A stretch of 64,000 bases of DNA from Flaccisagitta enflata (taxonomy: Eukaryota; Chaetognatha; Sagittoidea; Aphragmophora), in the NCBI GenBank assembly GCA_965153355.1, contig OZ231126.1:68200001-68264000 (forward strand), given 5' to 3'. This document shows positions 1 to 13,600 of this stretch, in pieces. Below the pieces are notes generated by a model, which saw only the letters and a list, made by a program, of their open reading frames with translations, had not been told where the DNA came from and did not search any database. Every line of letters starts with the position of its first letter. Position 1 is the stretch's first letter. Made by a program: the position numbers and the translations under genes.

Positions 1-611
1 CCTCAGCGGACGAATCGCGATGACGTGGCATATTTCCGGCGATTTCCGAGGGAGCGAGGGACATTCAATCTAATGCTTGACTGCGTCTAGAAACAAAACC
101 AACACACGCATCAGAGAATGGTCATTTAAGAAATAAATATATTCGTTCAAATTAAAGCAAATGGAGAATCGAAGTGAGAAGGAGACATTTGCGTTTGAGA
201 TGTTTTCCATAACCGGGGGGGGGGGGGGGATTTGCAAAAAAGAAAACGAACCAAGCGCACACGCATATTTTTTATACGCATTCAACCAATCACTGGAAAA
301 GCTCTTACTTTGAGGGCAAATATTAAATCAGAAACGCGCGCGACGAGACCTCCTCAGTTGAGTTTTAGTCTTGAATAGCTGACAAACTGAACCGGTCTCG
401 CAGACTCACTGAAAAACCTTCCATATCCATCAAAATCATCCGAATGGTGAAAGCCGCCGCGCTAGCGCATGTAAAGCGAGGAACAAAACTAGAAGTAGCC
501 TACTACTAAAATAAGGATCGTTCAAAATTGACTGTCGGAAAAAATCTTAGAAGAAAGTTGACGACGCGAGTGGTTGACTAGTAAGAAAGAGAGAGGCATT
601 GAAAATGATCT
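1..611. other. No gene recognised
   Basis: No coding exon, RNA gene or clear repeat is recognised here. A short G-homopolymer lies near 217-230. On the minus strand this is the DNA downstream of the stop codon at 614-612, so part of it may be 3' UTR. Confidence 0.5.
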
Positions 612-939
612 TCATGCGTCATCTTCAGGATCGGATTCTGATAAGAGAAAATAAAATCTTGATAGGTTTTACGTTTCTATAGCGTGAATAAAATTATCGC
701 TGAAATATAATACATATTACATAATAAATACGTAACCCTATCAATCAATGATACATAATTCATCCATTATAATGCATAAGACTCACCAAAACTGCCCTCA
801 CCATCGTCAGATTCATACATGACGTCATCCAACACTCCCTCGTAGTCATCCTCATCGTCGTCGTCGTCATCCCCTTGGCCGTCATTCCCGATCGCCAACA
901 GCTGTCCTCCAGCGCCATCCGTCGGACGCTGCGGAAATC
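612..939 (-). CDS. Two exons (probable C-terminus) of an unidentified acidic protein
   Basis: I do not recognise the family. Exon 939-787 is bounded by a good acceptor (ctcgtag) and donor (G|GTGAGT). It encodes about 50 residues with a run of Asp/Glu (GDDDDDDEDDYEG) and the stretch DDVMYESDDGEGSF. It enters in phase 1 and exits in phase 1. A 26-bp terminal exon, 637-612, follows after acceptor ttatcag, joins in phase and ends ESDPEDDA-stop. So the C-terminus is a highly acidic tail. The 5' exons are not found between 940 and 4,616. They may lie inside the KLHDC2-like gene, or these may be alternative 3' exons of that gene, because its exon 7 also exits in phase 1. The splice-site and phase agreement is seen in the sequence; the assignment to a gene is not. 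Confidence 0.4.
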
Positions 940-1569
940 CTACGAGCACGAGAGACAGAGAGAGCTCGTGGGTTAAAAGTTAACACCAAGTCTGCCTTGT
1001 TACTATCTTGCTTCTAAATATCAGTGTTAAAAAACTTTATCGCTTAAGTTCAAAATACAGCAGACAAAATCATAGATTGAAAATATACAAAATACAAACA
1101 TCTCCAACTATACATGGATAAGTAAACTTGGACAGGCGAGACCCATGTAATAAATCTACACTTGGTCTTGGCGGGTTTTTGCCTGCATTGCAACAATCAT
1201 CTTTTTATCATTATCAAGTTTGCACTAAAAGAAATATTCAAAGTAAAACAAGGTCGTCATACATGCCCGCTACTCTTGAATCCACAGAAACGGAAATCCG
1301 CCTATAACGGATTTAAAAACTTTTTCTGTAATTAAATACAATCAAAATCAAAGAGCTGCGAGATAGTTCTACTTAATTGGGTTTATTGTTATTGTGTTTA
1401 TATTCGTCAACATAAAATGCTACAATGCAGCCATCAATCAGAAGACCTCTCCAACGTTAGAGAGATTCGCCCCACCCACAACCTGGAACTGGCAGTTGCG
1501 TGGGTCTTCTAGTAGCCTCGTGTTCCAATCTCTTTATGGATTCCAGTGATTCCACACGCGCGTTGAGGG

Positions 1570-3545
1570 AAAAGGTAAGTGGGCGAGGAAGACAGTAGCC
1601 AAACCATTGCAAAGCCCTGGAGAAAAGGAAAAGGAAAAGGTAAGTGTTTATGGAAGATAGTAGCCGAACCATTGTAAAGCCCTGGAGAGAAGGAAAAGAA
1701 GAAAAGGTAAGTGTTTAAGGAAGACAGAAGCCGAACCCTTTTAAAGCAGGGCTGGAGAGAAGGAAAAGAAGAAAAGGTAAGTGTTTAAGGAAGACAGTAG
1801 CCGAACCATTGTAAAGCCCTGGTGAAAAGGACAAGGAGATAAGGTAAGTGGGTGAGGCAGACAGTAGCTGAACCAATGTAAGGCATTGGAGAAAAGGAAA
1901 AGGAGAAAAGGTGTTTAAGGAAGACAGTACCCGAACCATTGTAAAGCCCTGGAGAGAAGGAAAAGGAGAAAAGGTAAGTGTTTAAGGAAGACAGTAGCCG
2001 AACCATTGCCAAGCCCTGGAGAGAAGGAAAAGGAGAAAAGGAAAGTGTTTAAGGAAGACAGTAGCTGAACCATTCTAAAGCCCTGGAGAGAAGGAAAAGG
2101 AGAAAAGGTAAGTGTTTAAGGAAGACAGTAGGTTATTTTCACGGGCAGGCTCCTAGCACTAATTTTTTCCAAGATTGTGTCATTTAGGAAAGGATATGGT
2201 AAAGAATGCGATGAAAATGTTTCAATATCTTATTCTCACATGAGGCTAAGATGTGCTGAGGGGTTTAAGCAAGAAAAAAAATGATTGCGGTACATGTTTC
2301 AAAAAATTTCAAAAGTTTTTGAACATGTCTCAAATCCTAATAATCATGTAACAAATGTGTTACAGATGCTTATTTGATCGAAAAAGTCATTCTAATCCTT
2401 TATTAGTCTTTATAATTCATATGAATCTACATCACAAACCATTTTTCTCTCTTTTGGAACCACATGGGTGGCTATAAATTAATAATGTTTTTCTTGTTTC
2501 CCCTGTGCAAAAAAAAAAGGGAAAATTGACCAAAATTGCCACAAATATGACAGTCTGTCAAATAGGGTTCATTTTGCGATGTTAAATACAAAGAATGACA
2601 CAATGTACACCGCTATTTGATCACCACAATACAAGGTAACTGAAAAGTATCAATACGTGACCTTTGATTTATTTACACCAATTTCAAATGAAAAAATTGA
2701 GTTTCGGACATTTCAAATTATTGAACAATTCTATTTGTCCCAGGCCTATCCACCTTGACTCATGCTTTCCCCCTTCAGCTCTCGACTCTTGCTGTGAAGA
2801 TGATTCTTCCCAATCATAACAAAAGAGGTGGGGCATTGAAATAAAACCATAAATGATCACCCATTTCCAATCTCGGAAGTTTAAAGAGGAAAAAATTGAG
2901 TTTCGGACATTTCACATTATTGAACATTTTGTTCAAAAAAATGAAATAAATACGTTGCAAACCAACTTGGATCGATTTTATTGGTTGAAATGTCATCAAA
3001 CAGCACGTAGTAGATTGCCAAAGGCGATCTACAGTGGTTAAATTAAATTTTGAGAAAATTTACAATTTCTGCATAAAATGTTAAAAGCTATACAATAAAT
3101 ACTGAGAATACGGAATGCAAATGAGGGCCCATTAAGATGGACTGATGATAAATTTCGACCCCCTAGACACACTATTAATCATATCTGAGAGAAAAAAATG
3201 ATTTTGATCATGTTTGAAAATGTGATTTTTCGTGCTGGACCTAGGAGCCTGTTAGAAGAAATAACCAGTAGCCGAACCATTGTAAAGCCCTGGTGAAAAG
3301 GACAAGGAGATAAGGTAAGTGGGCAAGGCAGACAGTAGCCGAACCAATGTAAGGCACTGGAGAAAAGGAAAAGGAGAAAAGGTGTTTAAGGAATACAGTA
3401 GCCGAGCCATTGTAAAGCCCTGGAGAAAAGGAAAAGGAAAGCGTTTAAGGAAGACAGTAGCCGAACCATTGTAAAGCCCTGGAGAGAAGGTAAAGGAGAA
3501 AAGGAAAGTGTTTAAGGAAGACAGTAGCGGAACCATGGTAAAGCC
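1570..3545. repeat. Minisatellite, ~67-bp unit, interrupted by a transposon
   Basis: Roughly 67-bp units rich in AAGG and containing GACAGTAGCCGAACC run from about 1,570 to 2,131 and again from 3,266 to 3,545. The interruption is the TIR element at 2,132-3,265. The long minus-strand reading frames here are products of the repetition and look non-coding. Confidence 0.8.
2132..3265. mobile_element. Non-autonomous TIR element inserted in a minisatellite
   Basis: The ends are inverted: GTTATTT, a short spacer, then CAGGCTCCTAG on the left, and the complement of the same pattern on the right (CTAGGAGCCTG...AAATAAC). The element is flanked by the hexamer CAGTAG on both sides (2,126-2,131 and 3,266-3,271). 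No transposase frame is present in its 1.13 kb. The hexamer is also part of the host minisatellite, so its status as a target duplication is likely but not certain. Confidence 0.6.
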
Positions 3546-3571
3546 CCGGAAAAAATGTGAACAGTATTTGG

Positions 3572-4557
3572 GTCCGCGACGGAAGGGGGTTAAAGATCAC
3601 CAATTCCATAAGATCGCTATGACCAAAAGATCGCTAACCCTGCTAAAACTATAAATCTTTACATTTAGAGTCTCCATACAAAGTTTCAATCAAATCCGAT
3701 GAAAAATAGCAAAGTTATGCACGTTTTTCACTTTTAGGCTAGTAGGCTGGTTGGGTGGTAGGCTGGTTTGACAGGATAAATAGTGTGCATATGTTGAGTT
3801 CTTCCATTTAGAGACTCTATACCAAGTTTCAACCAAATCAGTTGAAAAATGACAAAGTTATGCAATTTTTTCACTTTTAGGCGGGTTGGCTGGTTGGGTG
3901 GTAGGTCGGTTTGTGGTTAGCATGCTCAAATGCATATAAATATATACATATGTTGAGGCCTTCCATTTAGAGACTCCATACCAAATTTCAGAATTGGTTG
4001 AAAAATGCCAAAGTTATGCATTTTTCACTTTTAGGCTGGTAGGCTGTTGGTGGTACTGACAGTAAAATAGTGTGCATATGTTGAGTTCTTCCATTTAGAG
4101 ACTCTATACCAAGTTTCAACCAAATAGTTGAAAAATGACAAAGTTATGCAAGTTTTTCACTTTTAGGCGGGTTGGCTGGTTGGGTGGTAGGTCAGTTTGG
4201 CCGGTTAGCATGCTCAAATGCATATAAATCATATACATAAGTTGAGTCCTTCCATTTAGAGACTCCATACCAAATTTCAGCCAAATCGGCTGAAAAATGC
4301 CAAAGTTATGCACGTTTTTCACTTTTAGGCTGGTAGGCTGGTTGGGCCGATTGGGTTGGTCGGATCACAAAAATCGGATAGGATGTAAAGCGCCTTACCC
4401 TAGTACAACTTCCCACCAAATATGAAGCAAATCGGTCAAAGCACAAAAAAGTTATCCATTTTTCAAAATGAACACGACAACGACAACGACGACGACGACG
4501 ACGACACCCACCCGCCTTAAATTATAGTCCGCGTCGGAATGATATTCCGTCGCGGAC
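3572..4557 (+). mobile_element. Terminal-hairpin element, family B, with internal tandem repeats
   Basis: The left end carries GTCCGCGACGGAA (3,572-3,584). The right end is a hairpin at 4,527-4,557 whose right arm is the exact complement of that motif and which is followed by an A-rich run. The interior has four degenerate copies of a unit of roughly 150-190 bp (each with a 'TTCCATTTAGAGACTC' block and a 'TTTTTCACTTTTAGGC' block) and an ACG microsatellite at 4,475-4,505. No protein is encoded. The layout is that of a Helitron2/helentron-like non-autonomous element, but no autonomous relative is visible. The right end lies about 60 bp beyond the stop codon of the KLHDC2-like gene. Confidence 0.6.
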
Positions 4558-4616
4558 AAAAAGGAAAAGAAATTGAAATTCTTCAACGTTACAACCGACG
4601 ATTCTGACCATGAATG

Positions 4617-7600
4617 CTATGACCAAGGACTAACAAATTTTGAAAGATGCAAACACCAACTCTTTACCCAACTGCAGCGTCTCGTCATAAAATTGTACCT
4701 TTCATGTCGGCTTAGAGTGTCCGTGTCGTTGGCAGCTTGCGTGGTAAAGTCGGCGAGTTTATGAGCCAAATGTTCTAGAGCCAGAAGAGTTAAAGATTTC
4801 GGTTTGAAGGCAAAGTGAATAAGATGCGATGAGTGATAAGTTGAACTCGAGGTCTGTCCAATGGGCGTAAGCATGCCTGGATGAAATCGAATAAACGTCG
4901 TGACTATTGCAGAATGGTCCTGGTCTAGGAGGTTTAGCCAGAGGTGCCGATTCTGCCAGGCTGCCGCGTAGCACGAAACAATCAGCAGAAGCTGCCGCGC
5001 TTATCTTACATAAACAGATTTACTCCTTTTGTGTTCGCAACCAACCATTTCCGTTCATAATCATTCCATGGCGAGGAATTCTTTTCCTCGAGATTCTTTT
5101 TTTCCTCAAAATTTCCTCTGTTTGATGTATCTAATGTGATGAATTCCTATCAATTGTCCTATTGTTTTATTTCCAGCACATTCTCGGGTGAAATCAGTCA
5201 TTAATCGTGATTCTTCTTGCTAACTCTTCATCAACTTTTGTTAATTTGGTACTGTTACTAATACTACGCCTCTGTAAGTACATATGTTTTTTATTCTTTA
5301 TTTATACCTTATGTGCATTCCGAGGTAAATGTAAACTGGCTGGCCATTCACTTACCGCCAAATACGTAAACGCCGGGTGAGGCAGCGGCTGTGTTTGGAC
5401 ATGAAAGTGAAACGCCCGTGTGCCAGAAGAGACCTTAATAGACAAGATATGATTAGAAAAGGAGATCGTTATCATAATGAATCAATTAATGATCGGTGAG
5501 ATTTAGTAAACTTGGAAATGTAAACTGATGTCCTTGCGTTGTCAGCATGGTGGAAATGAGTAATTCTTATTCTCATGGTTATGAAACAAAGCCGTTGTAA
5601 GGTCTCGAATCATCCTCTAAAATGTCACCTTTGGTAGTGGCGGGTCTGGGTTGCACGTGTTCCGTCCAGGCGGAAGTGGGCGTCAACGGCAGTTTGCTCA
5701 AATCCGGTATCGAGTCTTGAGGCAAAGGAATCCATCGGCGATCTTCGACATCAAAGAGAAATCCGTCGTTGAGCGGAGTCGAGCTTTGATCGTAGCCGCC
5801 GAAAAGAAACAAATGTCGCTCATCGATCGCGCACAATGAAGACCTGTAAGAGGGGGGGGGGGGAAATATACAAAAAAGACTTTCGTATAAGTCAAGGGCT
5901 TTGACTCAAGGCAAATTTGATAAGCAAACATCAGTCATCTTTTATCCATCAACAACAATCAGCAACAATTACCCACAACAATCAGCAACACTCATCTTTT
6001 TATCCTGAAGCTATACATCGACTGCGAAATTCATTGCATATTTCCCTACAGACCAAGATCGGCCGACGGGTCGAGGCGACTCTGGGGGCGGCGCCAATTC
6101 GCCCGTCCACTCGAAAGTCTTCATGTTGACACAGTTCATGTCCGATCGGCGAGTGGATTCGTGTCGCCCGCCGAAGATGAAAGCGCGATCGCCGATGATG
6201 GCCGAGGACATGGCGGCGCGGGGCAGAGGGCGGGGTCCGCGAGTCGACACGCTCGACCATTTCTTGGTTTCTAAGTCGAAACACACCAACTGAGAGACAA
6301 AGATGGGTGGGAATGATATAAACAGTAGAACCCCGCAATGACGGATGGCAAAAGATCTATAAATTTTATTTGTTAAATGTGGTTTTTACTATTGCTAATA
6401 TAAGAATTTAATAGAAATAAGAGCAGAGGATCAAAATTTCATATACACGTATCAAAAGCAGATTTCCATTACTTAAGGATCCGTTATAGCGGGGTGTAAC
6501 TGTAGTGAGAGACAAGGGGAGGATTGAGTGACGAGAAGGTGAGGATTGAGTGACGAGAAGGGAGACAAAGGACAGACAGAGCAAGAGCCAGTGTGGCAAT
6601 GGACCACAACTCAGATAACAATACCTTAATTCCTTTAGGGAATTGCGGATTCCTTTCGCCATCCACCCCAATCGACATGCGGGATTCGCTCGTCGAAATC
6701 TCTCTATCAGCGGTATCCAAAACAAAAGGTCAAAAAGTTTTTTGGCCTGGCCGCAGCGTGGATACCCGGTGGTCTAGGCTTGCCCGACCGCGAACAAGGG
6801 CCCTGCCCGGCAAAATACCTCACTCATCTAAAGAAGGGGGGCCCTGGGGGTCACCCCCAGATATCAGCAGTAGAAGCGGAAAATACTTCCGCCCCTTACC
6901 AGTCACCGCCTATTGAGGCGGCAGATGCGAACATAGCTCCGGTCGAGCCTGCAGAAGCTTGACCGAGGATAGGCTCAATCCGATGAGGAAAGGCTGATGA
7001 GGAAGGCGAGAAACTAGAGCTTTATCCTTGTAAATCGGAAAATCATTAGGAATATTTAGCTAATTTTTTCAGGCAAATTAAGCGCTATAGGTTGAATTGG
7101 GCAAATAGAAAAATAACCAGCCGATGACGGGCTTGCCGATGACGGGCTTGCCGATACAACTTGTCAGTGTTACTCAACCGAGACGGGAAAAGCTGGCTCT
7201 GGTAGAGCCAATCATCACACAAGAAAGCGACATTCTAAGACCTTCTGGCTTGGGAGGTCGGCGTGTACGATCTACGCCACGAGAACGGCGTCGGAGGGGA
7301 ATCACGTAACAGATTTATACCCTCTAGATTGATGAAAGCTACGGATGCATGCCAACGAATATAGAAGCCTTTCATGTGAAAAAATAGTCGACACAAACTG
7401 CTCCTTAGAGGGGAGAGACGTATTAAAAACTTATCCAATATCCATGTACAAAAACGGTTGAGTATGCAATAAACTACTCAAACAGTCAAAAAGAGTAACT
7501 GCTGACATTTACAAAGATGGAATTGCCAGTTAAAAATGTCGTAGAAACGGAGGAAATGAGAGAAAGCGTCCCATGCTAGATCGTATCTTTCTAGACAATT

Positions 7601-10600
7601 TCCATCACCATCAGTGATAAGGACGAAGGTTGTATCCGAGACTCCTGCGGTGGTACACCCAACTAAAATCAAGCAGAGGCAGGGGGCGATGATTGCCAGC
7701 TCTTATATCCTATAACTATCATTAAATGGAAGGTGACGAACCTTGATAATATCACAATGCTATCTGAGACTGGCGATGATGTGCATCCTAAAATCTTTCA
7801 AACGATGAGAAGCAGGGACTCGAGTGGTGGAGGAAATCCCGGCATAAAGAAAACTTAAAGATAGCTGTTGCTTAGGAGGCTGCAAACTCCAATAATCTTG
7901 AGTTGTGAGCCAAGATTAAGCCGTCCATGGTGTTTGATGCGATCTTGAGGAAATGTCAAACTGGGCTGAAAATTAGCTTCTTTTAAACCAAATGAACACC
8001 ACCTCAGTGTTCAAAGTTTCCAATTCTTATATCACATTGACACCAACTGTAGACAGACCTCCTGACTTGAAAGCCGAAAAACATTTAGATAATGAATTTT
8101 CCTTATCGCAATGAAAAGGAGCTACTGCAGCCCAAAGGCGATTTTCAATATTGGCAGGGATATTGGTTTGAATCGTAAAATCCATTTAAGCAAACAATCA
8201 TAATTGGATTGGATATAATGCTCTTTAGCGCAGTACCGATTCACCCTTATATTGAAAATGAACGGTACAATCCATGACTGTACAATGAGAACTACAATTT
8301 ATAAGGTCGGACCTGGGTTGCCGACCGTAGGACCAGAGAAGGGAGACACTCCTGTCTCCAATCCAACATGAAAGCAAGGGCTAAACAAAACTGACTGTTA
8401 AGCGATTCAATTTGAATCTTTTTAAAAATTCCGCCGATCTTTTCAGGGAATATAAGTTGCTGAATGTAGCAAAGAAGAGTGGAGCTTTCAAATCGGCTCC
8501 CTTTACTTAAAAGGGAATTCACATCTACGATAACATAAATCACCCTTGGAAATCACCCAGGAAAGGCCTAAAAGGTCGAGAGGGCTAATAACAGAATCTT
8601 GCTGTCTATCTCTCCGAAGTCCCAAACAGGCTTGGACCTCCCCCCCCTCCTGCTTTCAAAGAGGAGGACATAAATATGTCAACCGGATTAAGAGGCCCTT
8701 GTGTGAGGGGGGTAACCTGAAGCAAATCTCCGGGCTTAAGAAAGCAAAACTGAATGAAGTCTTTCCTTCTATAAAAGCAAGACTTAAGTGGCAGGAAGCC
8801 TATGAACTGCCCAAAGCTGAAAGCAAGAATTTGAATTTAAAACAGCTCTTTCCCCGAGACAGACGGTGAGAGTTAGCGAGGATCTTGGTATAGTGGTAAA
8901 AATGCATTAGAGATGTCTGAATTGATTCTTTCAGACTCACTGCCCAAACAAAATATACTAAGTTGGTCTTGTTTCCTTCAAAGCTGACTTAAGCAGTGTG
9001 CAGAAACTGAATGATTGTCATCCTTAAAACTGTCATTATGGCATAGCATGGCATGGCATTTAGCGGCATCAGAGACAGAGGAAGCACTTGTCTTGAACGT
9101 CTTGTACTTGGGATGCACTTGTGATGCACTTTAATTGCACTTGAGAAGTACTTGAGATGTACTTGTGATGCAAGCCATTCGGCCCCAAAAATCTTTGGAC
9201 AGGAAATTCTTTGGCAGCTCAACCTAAAGAATTGCAAATGTTCCTTTGCAGCAAACATTGTGAGAGCCACAGCAATTCGTAGAAAAATTGACAAGACGAT
9301 CTGAGGCTTGTACTTGATGATCACTTGCTCAAAGGGTTTAAGTGTAGAAACATTGGCCTTTGGAGCTGCAAAGGATGGGGAGATGCCTTAGGAGCCCACA
9401 TGATTAAATGTGGTCCCATTAGAGGCCATCTTTCCATTGTAAAGGTCAACCTTGGGGCCTCTGCATTAGTGTGACTCAGCAGCGGCATCAGAGGCTGCGG
9501 GCAGACGGCAATTGGGATTGTCCCATTTCCCCCCAAAACATACTTCCTTGACAATTTCTTAGTGAACAGAGCCTTCGAGGAAGTTAACTGAAGCCTTAAA
9601 GGGGCTCAGATAAGGAGCAGTAAAATGATCCATAAGGAAGCTGCATTAGCTCGGTCAGATAGAGGGCGGCAGCAGGACAATGTACATGTGAGCACATTGT
9701 GTAAGATCAGGTGTTCGACTCCTCTATGACATGACGTCATCAGTCAGAGTAAAAGTGAAACCAATGGAGGGACCGAAAACATGGTTTCGCATTGTACCCT
9801 TACGTCGAGAAACTTCATAGCAGATTGGTTGCCAAGATTGAGCAATGAAAACTTGACAGACATCCTTAATGCAGTTGTTGAAAACAGCTGCGAGGCACAT
9901 AGAAGGATCTAAAAAAACGAATACTTAGCCTAAAACACCTCTGTGGCAGATTGCCATTTGACCTCTGTGGCAGATTGCCATTTGACCTCGTCATTCTTAC
10001 GAGGATTCAAAGGGAGCTTCTTATTCTTAGAAGCAAAGAATTGAGGCCTTTGAAGATGTTTGTATGTTCAGCTGCTTCAGTGTGAGTCCACGAAGATAAA
10101 AGTAGATGAAACTGAGCCCTGAACTTAGCCTTGACTTGGGCAAAAGGTTGAGTAGGAATCGTCAGCCCTGAGGGCTGGAAAGGATGGGGCACTTTAACAG
10201 GAGACAGACTCGGTTAACTGATGTGGGCACATTAGTGCACAAGGCTGAAAAAACAGTCCCACTAAAATGACATTTACCGTAGAGGCCAATTCTTCAGATG
10301 GGCATGTATCAGTGATGTAGGACTTAGCTTCAGTATCAGAGAGGCAACGGGCTGAAGCCACTGGGATAAAATCCGCTTGCCCTCTGTCACACACTTCCAT
10401 GGATGTTTGGGCGATCAAATGTAGCCCTTTACGGAAGTAGGCTCGGCATCAGAAGGAGAATCATCTTCTATGTCCGAGGCCGCACATGAATACTCCAATG
10501 GAGAAAAGTATAGAGAGTGATCCATTAGTTGGCCGTACGTCGGCTTCACTAGGATCAGTCAGAATAAGTACGGCAGGGGGAAAAAGGACACTGTTGTCCC

Positions 10601-13600
10601 TGGCCAGCAATCCCCCCTCCTTCTACATGGATGAAGCATGAATCATATGGTAGAAGGGAACACAAAGGAGGGACCGAGAACATGGTTTCGCATTGTGTTT
10701 TACCGGGATGAATGGATGAGGGACCTGAAAACGTGGTTTCAATCATCATCCCGGGTCAGCAGTCACGAGGGATGAGATTGAGAGAGATAATGCGCAGTAT
10801 GCGAAAGGAATGGCGCGAAATTATGCAATAAAAGAATAAATAATCAACACTGTAAACTACGATGACTCCAAGCCTAATCCCCACCAATGGTGGAGACTAG
10901 GGGTGGAAGGTGGGAATCGATTGGGGTGGATGGCGAAAGGAATCCGCAATTCCCTAAAGGAATTAAGGTATTACATTTCGCCATCCACCCCAATCGACAT
11001 GTGGGAATATGCAAAGAAAAGGAGGAAGCGTAAGAACGTAGAGCGGTGATTGGGGTGAACAAGCGCAATTTAGGAAAAACAGGCCTGGCTGCGATGTTTG
11101 ATTAGAACTTTAATAGAACATCGAATTACGTGGAGCACAAATTTGCCAGGGCTGTCATCTCGTGAAAGTGACGGACCAGATTCGCATGACTGATCTGCGG
11201 GACACGCGAACCAAAAGGTCGGAGCGGGAGCAGCTGAATTGGGACTGGCCACCCATTTAGCTCTTACTCCAGCAGGAGACTCCATAAAAAAAAAACGACT
11301 ATAAAAAGGGCTGCGGATGAAAGCAAACATGGCTTATGACAAATTTCCCCACCGCGATCGTCACCATTACTGAAATCATCCCTTGTTGCAGTGATAAACA
11401 AAATAAGGTGTATTTTTCCCTCTGTCGATAGCCGCCATTACTAGGACTTAGAGAACATCCCTCCTCGCAGTAATAAGCAATATAAGGTGCATTTTTCTTC
11501 CTCAATCTTCCTCTTCCTTCTATTGACCTCTTAAGCTCCTTACATCAAAAACATCCTCCCTTTAGTCGCGTGTTGGACAACTCTTAGTTCTGTCGGTCTG
11601 ACAGTCTGCCGATCAGTCTATCACATTATGCCGATCTAGCGTGTATTCTGCGTCGTAACTCCCTCCAAAGTGAGTGACTGGCCTCCCAACCGGCATCTCT
11701 GCCCAACTACTCGCAACCCCTGCCCAATCGCAAGCAACCAAAGTTGCCATGTATCCGGCCTTGTTCTTTCCTTCATTCCTCTGCATATGCAACTTTAGTG
11801 GCCAAACTGTCTAGAATACGTGCCGAAAGATAGTGTCCTGTAGCACACGATAACATTAGCGTTATCAACTAATATGGATGGAGGCAAATGCAAATATACT
11901 CAAAGGCGAGGGGCAAAAAGATCATGTTACCAGATTTAGCCAAGCAATGGCCAATGTTTTCACTTCGCAGATACCAAGGTCTCAAATGTAGAGTAGTCAT
12001 AGCCTGGACATGATGTAATAGGGACAAGCTTGTTCCATTGAAAGTGATAAACAGAATCTGGTTCAGTTAAAGAATTTTCTATTCAGGGTTGTTTATACAG
12101 TTAAACTCCGTTGTCACGGCTCCAAGAGTAGTAGAAATCCACCTATAATGGACAAAATTCTTTGGTCCCTTCATGCTATGTTTTTCTTCTTTCTCTTTTA
12201 GCACTAACGGCATCTACCAATAACAAATACGATTTGTCAGTCCCTTGACATCCGTTATTTCGGGGTGCAACTGTTGTTGGTTTACCTCCACTACCACCGA
12301 GATCAATGGGTTTGAAAATTGAAGAGAACTCAAAGTGAAAAAAGAGAGAAAAAAGATGGAAGAGGATTTTGTACTTTTGGTTGTGCTAAATCATGATAAA
12401 CCATTAAAACAACACCATCTATTTCTAGTCTATGCCTAGAATCTTGGGCAGATGAGCAGGGGTAGTTTTGAAGGTAAGGGGAAATATCCTCTTATATATT
12501 CACACCTGATTATTCCAACCTCGCAGCATTTGACTAGCGGGTGAATTATCGGCCACCCAGACGCCATCTTCCTTCAAATACGTCGGGTCTCCGTCTAACC
12601 TAGGTCCGAAGCCGCCGAAAAAGTAGAGTCGATTCTCGTACGTCCAACCGCATAACTTATCGCGCCGCGAGGGCATAGAATTTAGAGCAGTCGGATCGGC
12701 AGCGTGTCTATGGAAGAGAGAGAGAGAGTGAATGATTAGTGTCCAGTGTCAAAGGGATATTAAAGGCAGGAGAGAGTGTGAATGATTTGTCGACGTAAAT
12801 AGGCGAAGCAAAGGCAACGTAAACCAACATTAACTTAGAGAGAGTGAATGATTTAAGGCGACATTAACAGCGAGGGTGAGGCAAGGGCAACATAAACCAA
12901 CGATAGCTTACTAAGTCCTAGAATGATCTAAATTTTATTTGTTTGAGATTGTTTTGAATTAGCCAGGCATTGTTTCGCCCACGATTTATAAATATATACC
13001 AACCTCTTCTTCTCCCGAACTTGAGCGGCTTCCTCGTCTTCTGTGTCTTCGTTATCCGAGGCGTCGTTAGGATGGGAAAGACCATCGGCGCGGGACCAAT
13101 AAAATGTCTTTAGGTCCAATTTATATAGAGTATTAAGATTCGCGCGAGTGTCCGTAAATCCGGCGAAGAGGTACATAAAATGCCCATGAACAACCGCGCA
13201 GCTTCCTACAAAAAGAAAAGGAAGAAGGCCAAGTGGGCCAACGATGCGTCCTCTTTGAATGAATGTTTTTTTATTAATGACTCGTTTTTAAATGGATGAA
13301 TTATTTCAGGTCTGATTTTAGAGCGAGCCCGCGAGCCTGATGCTCTCTATTTTGCTCTCGGGCTTTCATGTTTTGCAAGCTCTGAGCCCGGCTGGCTTTT
13401 TCTTATTGGGATGGATTCAAGGTGCTCAAGATGGTTGGGTAAAATATTTGAAAAATCATTAAGTTTTGAGTCATACTCCGATTTTTTTCACAAACTGAAT
13501 CATCGTTGTAATGATTCTTTTATCATTACGTCATTCAACCAGTTGCTGTCAGAAATCTAAGCTGATTTGATGATAAAATTTGGCATAACATTTTTACCGG

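Larger units (their letters stand above)
6700..12467. other. Large intron: repeat-rich, no exon recognised
   Basis: This is part of intron 4 of the KLHDC2-like gene. It holds CACTTG-rich short repeats (about 9,085-9,170), a thrice-repeated segment with GGAGGGACC and GGTTTC blocks (9,765, 10,663, 10,718), a tRNA-like segment, a mariner-like MITE and a family A element. Short frames (for example one ending EPAEA at 6,960) have no recognisable homology and are not annotated as genes. Confidence 0.5.

Noticed and set aside
6780-6962. Short plus-strand frame ending IAPVEPAEA
   Set aside because: No recognisable family, no splice context, and located in repeat-rich intron DNA. Kept only as a mention.
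9645-9726. Functional tRNA gene
   Set aside because: A- and B-box-like motifs exist, but acceptor and anticodon stems do not pair.
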